Assembly: GCF_015461805.1 (NCBI RefSeq)
Contig: NZ_JACVZE010000005.1
Span: 248,001 to 312,000 of the forward strand
Direction of reading: 5' to 3'
Length of the DNA: 64,000 nucleotides
From: Pseudomonas pisciculturae
GTDB taxonomy: Bacteria > Pseudomonadota > Gammaproteobacteria > Pseudomonadales > Pseudomonadaceae
A model generated the notes under the pieces. The model ran no database searches. It was not told where the DNA came from and saw nothing but the letters and a program-made list of their open reading frames with translations. Both the position numbers and the translations under genes were made by a program. Shown here piece by piece: positions 24,842-33,871 of the stretch; the first letter of the stretch is position 1, and each line of letters begins with the position of its first letter.

Positions 24842-25195
24842 TCACGGTGCGGTCATGGTGACGATGTAAGCCCCCGACTGAACGGGCTTGCCGCCGGCAT
24901 CCACCAGCATGTACCGCTGGTCGTAAAAACGGCCTTCACCACTGTCGGATACCAGCTTGATGTTGACGGGTGATTTGCCTACCGCCTGCACGCTGCGGAC
25001 GGTCTGTACATCAAATTGATTACCACGGTAGGCCTGCGGGCACCCCTTCAATTCCAGAGTCGAGCCGCCCGAGGCGCCAGCCGCACAGCTTGGCGAGACA
25101 ATACGCCCCTGAAACTGGATCACACCGCTGGCCATGCAGCCACCGGCCCACATTGCAAGAAAGCCTGAAACCACTGACAAACCTTTAACGTTCAT
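24842..25195 (-). CDS. Small exported fimbrial-like protein
   Basis: A 117-residue protein with a signal sequence (MNVKGLSVVSGFLAMWAGGCMA). The mature start GVIQFQGRIVSPSC and the end SGAYIVTMTAP follow the pattern of type 1 pilin subunits, with two or three cysteines for a disulfide. No chaperone, usher or other pilin is encoded nearby, so it is an orphan and may not be polymerised. ATG 25195 follows AAGGA. Its function is unknown; pilin kinship is inferred from pattern only. Confidence 0.65.
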   Translation of the reverse strand: MNVKGLSVVSGFLAMWAGGCMASGVIQFQGRIVSPSCAAGASGGSTLELKGCPQAYRGNQFDVQTVRSVQAVGKSPVNIKLVSDSGEGRFYDQRYMLVDAGGKPVQSGAYIVTMTAP

Positions 25196-25281
25196 AGCGA
25201 CATTCCTTCTTGGAGTCTCAAGAAGTCAGTCGGCTTGTCAGGCGTTAACTTAAGGCCATTCGTCAGTCACTGAAGGAAAAG

Positions 25282-26280
25282 TTACGGGTCGACTCGCCCC
25301 ATCAACTCCGGAATCGATTCCGGCCGATTGGCGTAGCGCTGCGCCAACGCCGCACAGACCATCAACTGAATCTGATGGAACAACATCAATGGCAGAATCA
25401 GCACGCCCATGCTCGCCCCGGCAAACAACACCTGCGCCATCGGCACGCCGGTCGCCAGGCTCTTCTTCGAACCGCAGAACAAGATGGTGATGCGGTCTTC
25501 CTGGTTAAACCCAAACGCCTTGGCCAGTACCGTCGACGCCACCAGCACCAACGCCAGCAACACACAGCACGCCACCACCAGGCCGCCCAGCTCCCACAGC
25601 GGGATCTGATGCCAGATGCCTTCGTTGACCGCTTCGCTGAACGCGCCGTACACCACCAGCAGGATCGAGCCCTGGTCGACGAATTTCAGCCAGGCCTTAT
25701 TGCGCCCTACCCACGCACCAATCCAGCGACGGGCAATCTGCCCGGCGATAAACGGCAGCAGCAGTTGCACGCTGATTTTCAGGATGGCGTCGACGGTGGA
25801 GCTGCCCTCCCCGTGTACGTTGAGCAACAGCGTTACCAACAGCGGCGTGAGGAAGATCCCAAACAGACTGGACGCCGCCGCGCTGCAAATGGCTGCCGGG
25901 ATATTGCCCCGCGCCAGTGAGGTGAAGGCAATCGCCGACTGCACCGTGGCCGGCAACGCGCAGAGGTAGAGCATGCCCATGTACAGGTCTTTGCCGATCA
26001 ACGGCGACAACACCGGCTTGAGCGCCAGGCCCAACAGCGGGAACAGCACGAAGGTCAGGCTGAACACCAGCAAGTGCAGGCGCCAATGGCCCGCACCGGC
26101 AATGATGGCCTGGTTGGACAGTTTGGCGCCGTGCAGGAAAAACAGCAGCGCGATGGCCAGGTTGGTGACCCAACCAAACGCCACGGCGGTCTGGCCGCTG
26201 GCGGGCAGCAAAGAGGCGAGGATCACCGTGGCGATCAGCGTCAGGGTGAAGTTGTCGGGCAGAAAGCGGGGCCGAGTCAT
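25282..26280 (-). CDS. Bile acid:sodium symporter family transporter (YfeH-like)
   Basis: A 332-residue inner-membrane protein with about ten hydrophobic segments. LFFLHGAKLSNQAII, YLCALPATVQSAIAFTSLARGN and LFCGSKKSLATGVPMA are the SBF-like/YfeH signatures of the BASS superfamily. The transported substrate is unknown. ATG 26280 follows GGAAG. It is divergent from the AraC gene at 26366 with only 85 bases between, so that regulator probably controls it. Confidence 0.9.
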   Translation of the reverse strand: MTRPRFLPDNFTLTLIATVILASLLPASGQTAVAFGWVTNLAIALLFFLHGAKLSNQAIIAGAGHWRLHLLVFSLTFVLFPLLGLALKPVLSPLIGKDLYMGMLYLCALPATVQSAIAFTSLARGNIPAAICSAAASSLFGIFLTPLLVTLLLNVHGEGSSTVDAILKISVQLLLPFIAGQIARRWIGAWVGRNKAWLKFVDQGSILLVVYGAFSEAVNEGIWHQIPLWELGGLVVACCVLLALVLVASTVLAKAFGFNQEDRITILFCGSKKSLATGVPMAQVLFAGASMGVLILPLMLFHQIQLMVCAALAQRYANRPESIPELMGRVDP

Positions 26281-26365
26281 CAGTGGGTTCTTCCGGGGTT
26301 GCCAAGAGCGTGCTGACGACTCTAACGTAATGGTTTGTTACCGACTAACGCCAATGAGCCAGTAA

Positions 26366-27154
26366 ATGCCGCCTAAAGGACATGACAAAACCGTGCGCCG
26401 CACGGTGCCTGGGCTTTCCAGCCTGCCCCGGCCGGTGTATGGGCGCACCGAATCTTTGCCCAATCGAGCGTTGACCCGCCGGCATAGCCACCCGTGGGTG
26501 CAATTGTCGTACGCGATTTCCGGGGTGCTGGAGATCCAAACAGCCGTCGGCCGCTTCGTCGCCCCGCCCCAGCGTGCGGTGTGGATCCCGGCCGGTGTGC
26601 CGCATCGGGTGTTCAGCTCGCCCCACACAGAAATGCGCAGCCTGTACCTCGATTGCAGCGTCACCGCCTGGGCCAGCGAGCACTGCCATGTGCTGGAAGT
26701 GAGCTGCCTGCTGCGCGAACTGATCCGCAGCTTCAGCGAGTTGCCGGTGGAATATGCCGAGGACGGCCCGGATGGGCGCTTGGCCCAGGTGGTGCTGGAT
26801 CAGTTGGCAGCGGCGCCGCAAGTGGATTTGATGTTGCCGCTGCCGCTGGACCCGCGCTTGCGGCAGATCTATCGCAGTTTGAATCTGCACCCGGAGCAGC
26901 AGACCACGCTGGGCCAGTGGAGCCAGAAGCTGGGGGTGAGTGAGAAGACGTTGAGCCGGTTGTTCCTGAGAGATACCGGGCTGACCTTTCGCGCGTGGCG
27001 CCAGCGCTTGCGGCTGCTGAGCGCCCTGCCCGCCCTGGAGCAAGGCGAGCGGGTGACGGATGTGGCGTTGGGGTGCGGGTATGAGTCGACGTCGGCGTTT
27101 ATCAATGCGTTTCGCCAGCAGTTTGAGGCCACGCCCGGGGAGTTTTTTCGCTGA
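26366..27154 (+). CDS. AraC-family regulator with cupin-like sensor
   Basis: A 262-residue regulator. An N-terminal cupin fold (RRHSHPWVQLSYAISGVLEI and PPQRAVWIPAGVPHRV) is followed by an AraC HTH pair (TLGQWSQKLGVSEKTLSRLF and RVTDVALGCGYESTSAFINAFRQ), ending at the usual GEFF. This is the subfamily that normally controls an adjacent divergent exporter or permease, here the BASS transporter. ATG 26366 has only a weak upstream GAG. Confidence 0.88.
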   Translation: MPPKGHDKTVRRTVPGLSSLPRPVYGRTESLPNRALTRRHSHPWVQLSYAISGVLEIQTAVGRFVAPPQRAVWIPAGVPHRVFSSPHTEMRSLYLDCSVTAWASEHCHVLEVSCLLRELIRSFSELPVEYAEDGPDGRLAQVVLDQLAAAPQVDLMLPLPLDPRLRQIYRSLNLHPEQQTTLGQWSQKLGVSEKTLSRLFLRDTGLTFRAWRQRLRLLSALPALEQGERVTDVALGCGYESTSAFINAFRQQFEATPGEFFR

Positions 27155-27188
27155 CCACCCAGATGCATCCGATGCAGGAGATCTAAAT

Positions 27189-27277
27189 GTGGGAGGGGGC
27201 TTGCTCCCGATAGCAGTGTGTCAGCCAACAGAAATATTGACTGATACACCGCTATCGGGAGCAAGCCCCCTCCCACA
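27189..27277. repeat. REPIN
   Basis: GTGGGAGGGGGCTTGCTCCCGAT with inverted ATCGGGAGCAAGCCCCC partner, between the convergent stops at 27154 and 27298. Confidence 0.9.
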
Positions 27278-27297
27278 TTTTGATTTGTGCAGGCCTG

Positions 27298-28533
27298 TTA
27301 GAGGTGGGCCTTGGCCAAAATCGCCTGAAGCAACACATCCGCCCCTGCCGTCGACCATTCCTGGGAAATCTCTTCCGCTTCGTTGTGGCTTAACCCATCC
27401 ACACACGGCACAAAGATCATCGCCGTCGGCGCGACTTTATTCAGGTAGCAGGCATCATGCCCCGCCCCGGAAATCATCGGTCGATGGCTGTAGCCCAACG
27501 CTTGGGCAGAGGCCCGCACCACGTCCACGCACTCGGCGTCAAAGGCAATCGGCGCGTACTGGAAGATCTGCTTCACGCTGTGCTGCAAGCCAATCGCCTC
27601 CGCGATACCCGCCACCGCTTCGCGCAGTTGCTGATCCTGACGTGCCAACACGGCTTCATCCGGGTGACGGAATTCGACGCTGAAAAACACCCTGCCCGGC
27701 ACCACATTGCGCGAGTTGGGGAAGATAGTGGCCATGCCCACCGTAGCGCGTCCTTCTGCACCCTGTTCCAAGCCCAAACCATTGACCGCTTCGACCACGC
27801 GGGCAAAACCGAGCAAGGCATCCAAACGATGGTCCATCGGTGTGGTGCCGGCGTGGGCGCTGCGGCCGGTCAGCTCGACTTCGTACCAGCGCTGGCCCTG
27901 GGCGCCGGTGACGACGCCAATGGTGAGGTTTTGCGCTTCGAGAATCGGGCCTTGTTCGATATGCAGCTCAAACGCGGCGTGTATCTCTTGACCACCGACA
28001 GGATGGGCACCGGCATAACCGATTGCTTGCAGGGCCTGGCCGATGGTCACGCCGGCCTTGTCTTCTCGGGACAGGCCGTATTCCAGGTCAAACACACCGG
28101 CGTAGACCCCCGACGAAATCATCGCCGGCGCAAAGCGCGAACCTTCTTCGTTGGTCCAGTTGACCACTTCAATTGGCCGGTCGGTTTCTATCCCGAGGTC
28201 GTTCAAGGTGCGCAACACTTCCACGCCCGCGAGTACGCCGTAGATACCGTCGTATTTGCCGCCGAAGGGTTGGGAGTCACCGTGGGAACCAGTCAGCACT
28301 GGCGCCAGGTGGTCATGGCGCCCGGCGCGACGGGCGAAGATGTTGCCCATGGCGTCCACGCGAATGCTGCAACCGGCTTCTTCGCACCACTGCACAAACA
28401 GGTCGCGGCCACGGCGGTCTTCATCGGTGAGCGCCAGGCGCGACACACCGCCTTTTTCGGTGGCGCCGATTTGCGCCATTTCCATCAGCGAGCTCCACAA
28501 GCGCTGACCATTCACCCGCGCCAAGTTACTCAT
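27298..28533 (-). CDS. Zn-dependent M20 amidohydrolase, probable S-carbamoyl-L-cysteine hydrolase (AtcC-like)
   Basis: A 411-residue member of the N-carbamoyl-L-amino-acid hydrolase/allantoate amidohydrolase group. Metal ligands lie in TGSHGDSQPFGGKYDG (His84, Asp95) and NWTNEEGSRF (Glu129-Glu130). The usual TGSHLDT is TGSHGDS here. ATG 28533 overlaps the stop of the upstream ATC hydrolase gene by 8 bases. In Pseudomonas L-cysteine production from thiazoline carboxylate, AtcB opens the ring and AtcC removes the carbamoyl group. Pairing makes AtcC likely; another carbamoyl-amino acid is the alternative. Confidence 0.82.
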   Translation of the reverse strand: MSNLARVNGQRLWSSLMEMAQIGATEKGGVSRLALTDEDRRGRDLFVQWCEEAGCSIRVDAMGNIFARRAGRHDHLAPVLTGSHGDSQPFGGKYDGIYGVLAGVEVLRTLNDLGIETDRPIEVVNWTNEEGSRFAPAMISSGVYAGVFDLEYGLSREDKAGVTIGQALQAIGYAGAHPVGGQEIHAAFELHIEQGPILEAQNLTIGVVTGAQGQRWYEVELTGRSAHAGTTPMDHRLDALLGFARVVEAVNGLGLEQGAEGRATVGMATIFPNSRNVVPGRVFFSVEFRHPDEAVLARQDQQLREAVAGIAEAIGLQHSVKQIFQYAPIAFDAECVDVVRASAQALGYSHRPMISGAGHDACYLNKVAPTAMIFVPCVDGLSHNEAEEISQEWSTAGADVLLQAILAKAHL

Positions 28534-29005
28534 GAGGCTTGGCCCGGTAGCGGAAATCACAACGGTGATCGCCGCCCATGATGGTTTGGGTGCGGGTCAA
28601 TTCGATGTCCGGGTTGTAGCCAACGATAAACAGCTCATCGCGGTTGCATGACAGCAAGTGGCCGATCTCGCCCAGGCCCATCTCGTTGTACATCTCGGCG
28701 TAGCGGCAGCGCTTGACGTCGTAGTCGTAGTGCTCGGCATCGCTGGCGATGATCTCGACTTTCAGCGCGTCGTCTTTCTCCCACAACACTTGCAGCTCGA
28801 CGAAGCTTTTGAGGTCGGCGTTGGCTTCCAGCGAAGCAAAGTGCTTGCCCGCCTGGATCGCCGCGTTGCCTACGGCTTCGCCGATCACGGCGGCGGCAAA
28901 GTCCTTGCCCTGCTCGCGCTTCAAAATCTCGTAGATCGGCTTGATGATTTCGGCCTCGATGCGCCGCCGGGCAAGGATGCCCAGTTCACCTTCCAGTTTG
29001 CTCAT
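28526..29005 (-). CDS. L-2-amino-thiazoline-4-carboxylate hydrolase (AtcB-like)
   Basis: A 159-residue cytosolic protein matching the ATC-hydrolase family in length and in the conserved LSCNRDELFIVGYNPDIELTRTQTIMGGDHRCDFRYR tail region. It is expected to hydrolyse L-ATC to an S- or N-carbamoyl-cysteine, which the next gene's product then cleaves to cysteine. A strong site GGAGGAGAG precedes ATG 29005. It is translationally coupled to the M20 hydrolase and lies downstream of an amino-acid-type ABC transporter. Catalytic residues are not well defined in my knowledge. Confidence 0.8.
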   Translation of the reverse strand: MSKLEGELGILARRRIEAEIIKPIYEILKREQGKDFAAAVIGEAVGNAAIQAGKHFASLEANADLKSFVELQVLWEKDDALKVEIIASDAEHYDYDVKRCRYAEMYNEMGLGEIGHLLSCNRDELFIVGYNPDIELTRTQTIMGGDHRCDFRYRAKPHE

Positions 29006-29026
29006 TTCATCTCTCCTCCAATCCAA

Positions 29027-29056
29027 TGTGTGCACACTGTCGACTATGTACACACC
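29027..29056. promoter_or_regulatory. Imperfect palindrome upstream of atcB-like gene
   Basis: Arms of 12 bases around GTCGAC: TGTGTGCACACT on the left and TATGTACACACC on the right, 8 of 12 pairs complementary. It lies about 22 bases before the atcB start and next to a REPIN, a plausible operator or transcription start region. Confidence 0.45.
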
Positions 29057-29063
29057 GTCTAAT

Positions 29064-29148
29064 GTGGGAGCTGGCTTGCCTGCGATGCAGACAACTCGGT
29101 ACATCATGCACACCGCGTCGATGCCATCGCAGGCAAGCCAGCTCCCAC
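29064..29148. repeat. REPIN
   Basis: GTGGGAGCTGGCTTGCCTGCGAT and inverted CATCGCAGGCAAGCCAGCTC. It separates the transporter operon from atcBC on the same strand, so it may stabilise the upstream transcript. Confidence 0.88.
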
Positions 29149-29159
29149 ACTAGACCCAG

Positions 29160-30299
29160 TTATTTACCGCCTGCGACGCTTACGGGCTGCCATTGGTTGG
29201 CCTTGACCTGGTAAACAGTGAACGACGGCTTCTTCAAGTTGCCTTCAGCATCGAACGCAATGGTGCCGGTCACACCCGAGTAGCTGATGGCGCGCAGTAC
29301 CGGCAGGTAGTTCTGCGGGTCCACCGAGTCGGCCTTTTCGATAGCGGCCACCAGCACGCCGACGCCGTCATAGGCGAACGGGGCATGCAGCTCGATATTG
29401 GCCTTGTAGCGCTCTTTGTAAGCCTGCTCGAAGGCCTTGCCGCCGGGCATCTGCGAGATCGCCAAACCCGGTTCCAGGGCAATCACGCCCTCGCCTTCGT
29501 TTTGCGCCAATTCCAGGAAGGTCTGGCTGACAAACCCACCGGCGCCCATCAACGGCGCCTTGATGCCCAGTTGCTTGATGCGACGGGCCAGCGGTGCCGC
29601 TTGGGAGTCGACGCCGCCGAAGAAGATCAGGTCGGGGTTTTGGCTGCGGATATTGGTGAGCACGGCGCTGAAGTCGATGGTCTTGTCGTCCACGTATTCA
29701 CGGCCAACGACTTTGGCGCCACCGGCTTCAATCGATTTGACGAACTGGTCCGCCAGGCCCTGGCCGAAAGCCGTGCGGTCGTCGATCACCGCGATGCGCT
29801 TGGCCTTGAGGGTGTTCAACGCATAGTCGCCGGCGACCTGACCGCCATCGTCGTCATGGCCCATAATGCGAAAGCTGGTGTCGAAACCCTGCTGGGTGTA
29901 GGCGTGACCGGTAGCCACCGGGGCCACCTGGGCGATGCCGGCATCGTGGTAAACCCGCGCCGCCGGGATGCTGGTGCCGGTGTTCCAGTGGCCAACCACG
30001 CCCACTACGCCTTCATCCACCAGGCGCTGGGCCACGGTGACGGCGGTGCGCGGGTCGGACTGGTCGTCTTCGGACACCAGCTTGAAGGTCACGGCTTCAC
30101 CGTTGATCTTCGGGTGCTTGGCGTTGGCCTGGTCGATGGCGAGCTTGGCGCCATTTTCCAGGTCTTTGCCGATACGGGCCGACGGGCCGGTCAGCGGGCC
30201 AGCCAGGCCAATCAGCACGGTCTGGTCGGCTTGGGCGACGGCGCTGGCCAGGCTGCTCAGGGCCAGGCCGATCAGTGCGGTTTTTTTCAAAGTGTTCAT
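29160..30299 (-). CDS. Branched-chain-amino-acid-type ABC substrate-binding protein
   Basis: A 379-residue periplasmic protein with a signal peptide of about 24 residues (MNTLKKTALIGLALSSLASAVAQA). LIGLAGPLTGPSARIGKDLENGAKLAIDQAN is the LivJ/LivK opening, and VGVVGHWNTGTSIPAARVY is the ligand-binding region. It comes last in the operon, 63 bases after the LivF-like gene, behind AGGAAC. Given atcBC downstream, the ligand may be a thiazoline or another sulfur amino acid; that is inference, and leucine-type ligands remain possible. Confidence 0.88.
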   Translation of the reverse strand: MNTLKKTALIGLALSSLASAVAQADQTVLIGLAGPLTGPSARIGKDLENGAKLAIDQANAKHPKINGEAVTFKLVSEDDQSDPRTAVTVAQRLVDEGVVGVVGHWNTGTSIPAARVYHDAGIAQVAPVATGHAYTQQGFDTSFRIMGHDDDGGQVAGDYALNTLKAKRIAVIDDRTAFGQGLADQFVKSIEAGGAKVVGREYVDDKTIDFSAVLTNIRSQNPDLIFFGGVDSQAAPLARRIKQLGIKAPLMGAGGFVSQTFLELAQNEGEGVIALEPGLAISQMPGGKAFEQAYKERYKANIELHAPFAYDGVGVLVAAIEKADSVDPQNYLPVLRAISYSGVTGTIAFDAEGNLKKPSFTVYQVKANQWQPVSVAGGK

Positions 30300-30362
30300 G
30301 TGGGGTTCCTGCTTCTTTTCAGGCGGGTCGGAACACGCCGGGCGTCCGGTAGCGTCATGGGG

Positions 30363-31079
30363 TTATTCGCCGAGGTACGCGCTGCGCACTTCGGGGTGTT
30401 CAAGCAAATCCTTGGAGGGGCCGGTGAGGCTGATGCGGCCGGTGTCCATCACGTAGGCACGGTCGGTGACTTGCAGCGCCAGCCGTGCGTTCTGCTCCAC
30501 CAGCAACAGGGTCATGCCCTGGCGGCAGACGTCGTCGATCACTTGGAAAATCTTCTCCACCATGATCGGCGCCAGGCCCATGGACGGTTCATCCAGGATC
30601 AGCAAGCGCGGGCGCGACAATAGGGCGCGGGCCAAGGCGAGCATCTGTTGCTCGCCGCCAGAGAGCAGGCCGGCGGATTGGTGCAGGCGTTCTTCCAGGC
30701 GCGGGAAGTGTTCGAACAGTTGACGCATTTCGCGCTGTACCTGCTCGTGGTCACGGCGCAGAAACGCACCGGCCTGGAGGTTTTCCAGCACGCTCATGCG
30801 CGAAAAAATGCCACGGCCTTCGGGGACCATGGCGATGCCCTCGCGCAACAGTTTTTCGGGTGCCTGGCCGAGAATCGACTGCCCGGCAAACCGAATCTCG
30901 CCCCCAGCTGCCGGCAGCAAGCCAGTCAGAGCCTTAAGGCTGGAGGACTTGCCGGCACCATTGGCGCCTATCAGCGTGACGCGCTCGCCTTCATTGATGT
31001 ACAGGTCGAGGGATTTGACCGCTTCGATGGCGCCGTAGCGCACCTGCAAGCCCTCGACGCTCAAGAGTGTTTCAGACAT
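30363..31079 (-). CDS. livF: LivF-like ABC ATPase
   Basis: A 238-residue ATPase. Walker A is GANGAGKSS, signature LLSGGEQQMLALARAL, Walker B LLILDEPSMGLAP. It matches the short LivF type in ending soon after the H-loop. ATG 31079 overlaps the stop of the LivG-like gene by 8 bases; a GTG at 31085 is less likely. The name reflects family type, not a proven leucine substrate. Confidence 0.9.
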   Translation of the reverse strand: MSETLLSVEGLQVRYGAIEAVKSLDLYINEGERVTLIGANGAGKSSSLKALTGLLPAAGGEIRFAGQSILGQAPEKLLREGIAMVPEGRGIFSRMSVLENLQAGAFLRRDHEQVQREMRQLFEHFPRLEERLHQSAGLLSGGEQQMLALARALLSRPRLLILDEPSMGLAPIMVEKIFQVIDDVCRQGMTLLLVEQNARLALQVTDRAYVMDTGRISLTGPSKDLLEHPEVRSAYLGE

Positions 31080-31845
31080 GGGCACTGGCTCCCAGATAGG
31101 CCTGGATCACCGCCGGGTGCTGGCGCACCTCGGCCGGTGGGCCCACGGCAATGACTTGGCCGTAATCCAATACGCTGATGCGGTCGCACACGCCCATCAC
31201 CAGCTTTACGTCGTGTTCGATCAACAGCAGGGTGTGGCCGTCGTCGCGGATCTTTTCCAGCAGGCCGCGCAGTTGCACTTTTTCGCTGGCGTTCATGCCG
31301 GCTGCCGGTTCATCCAGAGCCAGCAGGCGTGGCTCGGTGGCCAGGGCGCGGGCGATTTCCAGGCGGCGTTGATGGCCGTAGCTCAGGCTGTCGGCGCGGT
31401 AATTGGCATAGCCGGCCAAGCCCACATAGGCAAGCAGACGATGGGCATGGGCGCGGGTTTGCGCTTCTTCTTCCCGCGCACGGCGGTGCTGGCTCAAGGC
31501 GGCCCACAGACCGTTGCGGGTGCGCACATGGCGCCCGACCATGACGTTTTCCAGGGCGCTCATCGCGTTGAACAGACGGATATTCTGAAAAGTACGGGCG
31601 ATGCCCGCCTCGGCCACCTGATGCACGCTGGTGGGCTGGTAGTCGCGGCCATCGAGCTGAAAGCGACCGGAGTCCGGCGTATAGAGGCCGGTCATCACAT
31701 TGAAGAAGGTGGTCTTGCCCGCGCCGTTAGGGCCGATCAACCCGTAAATCTCGCCGGGCTCAATGCTCAGGCTCACGTCAGTCAGCGCCGCGACGCCGCC
31801 GAAGTGTTTGTTGACCTTATCGATCTGCAACAACGGTGCGTTCAT
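31072..31845 (-). CDS. livG: LivG-like ABC ATPase
   Basis: A 257-residue ATPase. Walker A is GPNGAGKTTFFNVMTG, signature SYGHQRRLEIARALA, Walker B LLALDEPAAGMN. The MNASEKVQL and IEHDVKLVMGVCDRI segments are the LivG type. Start at ATG 31845, overlapping the permease stop by three bases. It pairs with LivF as the ATPase heterodimer. Confidence 0.92.
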   Translation of the reverse strand: MNAPLLQIDKVNKHFGGVAALTDVSLSIEPGEIYGLIGPNGAGKTTFFNVMTGLYTPDSGRFQLDGRDYQPTSVHQVAEAGIARTFQNIRLFNAMSALENVMVGRHVRTRNGLWAALSQHRRAREEEAQTRAHAHRLLAYVGLAGYANYRADSLSYGHQRRLEIARALATEPRLLALDEPAAGMNASEKVQLRGLLEKIRDDGHTLLLIEHDVKLVMGVCDRISVLDYGQVIAVGPPAEVRQHPAVIQAYLGASAHV

Positions 31846-32927
31846 CGTGCCACTCCTTTGGGCCACAAACCGGCGGGTCGATAGAGCATCGCCAGGATCA
31901 GTGCCAGGCCGTAGAACAGCTGGCGGATGATTTCCGGGTCTACCAGCACCTGGCCGAACAACGCCTGCTGCAACGGCCCCATGCTGGCGCGCAAGGCTTC
32001 GGGCAAGGCCGCCAGCAAGATGCAGCCGAGGATTACGCCGGGGATATGCCCCATGCCGCCCAGCACCACCATCGCCAATACGGCGATGGATTCGTTGAGG
32101 GTGAACGACTCCGGCGACACAAAGCCCTGGAACGACGCAAACAACGCCCCGCTCACCCCGCCGAACGCGGCGCCAATGGCAAAGGCCAGCAGCTTGAGGC
32201 GCACAGTGTTGATGCCCATGGCTTGCGCTGCGTCTTCGTCTTCACGAATGGCCACCCAGGCGCGGCCGATGCGCGAACGCTCCAGGCGAATGCAAGCAAA
32301 CAGAATCAGCACCACCAGCGCCGCGAACAGGTAGTAATAGAGGTACACCGAGGGCAGGCGCAGGCCAAACAGCTCCTGGGTACGCCCCAGGTTGACGCCA
32401 AACAGGCTGACCGGGTCGACCTGGGAAATGCCTTTGGGGCCGTTGGTGATATTCACCGGGCGGTCGAGGTTACGCAGCAGGATTCGAATGATCTCGCCAA
32501 AGCCCAGGGTGACGATGGCCAGGTAGTCGCCACGCAGGCGCAGAGTCGGCGCCCCCAGCACCACGCCGCACCCGGCCGCGAGCAGCGCGCCCAGCGGCAG
32601 GATCAGCCAGATCGAAGTGTGCATGCCCGCTGGCAACATCGCCGCCAACGCGGGGAACTGTTGCAGCAAATGTGGCGACGAGAGCAACGCAGCGAGATAA
32701 GCGCCCACTGCGTAGAACGCGATAAAGCCCATGTCCAACAGCCCGGCATAACCGACCACGATGTTCAGCCCGAGGGCGAGCATGATGTACAGCAGGGCAA
32801 AGTCCAGGGTACGTACCCAGGTGTTGCCGCCGGCATGGCCAACAATCCACGGCGCCAGCACCAGGGCCACAGCGAACAGCAGCAGGCCGAGGCTCGCGCG
32901 TTTATTGGGGGTCAGTGAGTTGATCAT
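31842..32927 (-). CDS. livM: LivM-like ABC permease
   Basis: A 361-residue inner-membrane permease of the LivM family with about ten hydrophobic helices. LNIVVGYAGLLDMGFIAFYAVGAYLAALL is the family signature and ALAFAIGAAFGGVSGALFAS-like and GMGHIPGVILGCILLA segments follow. It is coupled at both ends by ATGA overlaps (32924-32927 and 31842-31845). Confidence 0.92.
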   Translation of the reverse strand: MINSLTPNKRASLGLLLFAVALVLAPWIVGHAGGNTWVRTLDFALLYIMLALGLNIVVGYAGLLDMGFIAFYAVGAYLAALLSSPHLLQQFPALAAMLPAGMHTSIWLILPLGALLAAGCGVVLGAPTLRLRGDYLAIVTLGFGEIIRILLRNLDRPVNITNGPKGISQVDPVSLFGVNLGRTQELFGLRLPSVYLYYYLFAALVVLILFACIRLERSRIGRAWVAIREDEDAAQAMGINTVRLKLLAFAIGAAFGGVSGALFASFQGFVSPESFTLNESIAVLAMVVLGGMGHIPGVILGCILLAALPEALRASMGPLQQALFGQVLVDPEIIRQLFYGLALILAMLYRPAGLWPKGVAR

Positions 32928-33871
32928 GCGCGGGTCGCCAAACGTTCGCCCAACAACCCTGAAGGCCGGAACACCAGCACCGCGATCAACACGATAAAGG
33001 CGAACACATCCTGATAATTACTGCCGAACACGCCGTTGGTGGCGGCCCCCAGATAGCCGGTGCCGAGGGCTTCGATCAAGCCCAGCAAGAGACCACCGAG
33101 CATGGCGCCCTTGAGGTTGCCGATACCGCCCAACACCGCTGCGGTGAAGGCTTTGATGCCCGGCAAAAAGCCCATGTAGAAATGCGCGCTGCCATAATTG
33201 CTGGCCATCATGACCCCGGCCAGTGCTGCCAACGCGCCGCCGATGGCGAAGGTGATGACGATGACGCGGTTGGGGCTGATGCCCATCAGGCTGGCGACCT
33301 GGGGGTTTTCGGCCACAGCGCGCATGGCCCGGCCAAAGCGCGTGCGCTCCACCAACACCAGCAGCGCGACCATTACCGACAAGGCAATAGCAATGGTGGT
33401 CAGTGCCGTGACATTGGTGATCGCCGGGTGTGCCGAGGCTCCAGCCAATACTTCAATAGGCGCCAGCGGCAGCAATTGCGGGAACATCTGCGGGTTGCGG
33501 GTCCACACCAACATGGCGACGGTTTGCAGCAGCAGCGATACGCCGATGCCGCTGATCAAAGGCGCCAAGCGCGGGGCATGGCGCAGGCGACGATAGGCAA
33601 CACGTTCAATCACTACCGCGAGCACCGCGCAGAACGCCATGGCGACGACGGTGGCACATAGCAACACCAGTACCGGCGGCAACGCTGGCCAGGTCGCTTG
33701 CAGCAGACGGATCACCGACAAGCCCACCAATGCGCCGATCATCAACACATCGCCGTGGGCGAAGTTGATGATGCGCAAAATGCCGTAGACCATGGTGTAA
33801 CCCAGGGCCACCAGCGCGTAGAGACTGCCCGTCATCAAACCGTTGAGCAGTTGTTGGATAAACCCATCCAT
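32924..33871 (-). CDS. livH: LivH-like ABC permease
   Basis: A 315-residue permease, first gene of the five-gene transporter operon. LLNGLMTGSLYALVALGYTMVYGILRIINFAHGD is the classical LivH start; AAVLGGIGNLKGAMLGGLLLGLIEALG is near the C-terminus. ATG 33871 follows AAGG. The AT-rich 172-base region upstream separates it from the divergent LysR gene, where the regulator would bind. Confidence 0.92.
   Translation of the reverse strand: MDGFIQQLLNGLMTGSLYALVALGYTMVYGILRIINFAHGDVLMIGALVGLSVIRLLQATWPALPPVLVLLCATVVAMAFCAVLAVVIERVAYRRLRHAPRLAPLISGIGVSLLLQTVAMLVWTRNPQMFPQLLPLAPIEVLAGASAHPAITNVTALTTIAIALSVMVALLVLVERTRFGRAMRAVAENPQVASLMGISPNRVIVITFAIGGALAALAGVMMASNYGSAHFYMGFLPGIKAFTAAVLGGIGNLKGAMLGGLLLGLIEALGTGYLGAATNGVFGSNYQDVFAFIVLIAVLVFRPSGLLGERLATRA

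Noticed and set aside
29193..30623. 476-codon plus-strand frame opposite the ABC binding protein
   Set aside because: The minus strand carries a signal peptide and LivK motifs; the opposing frame has no recognisable domain.
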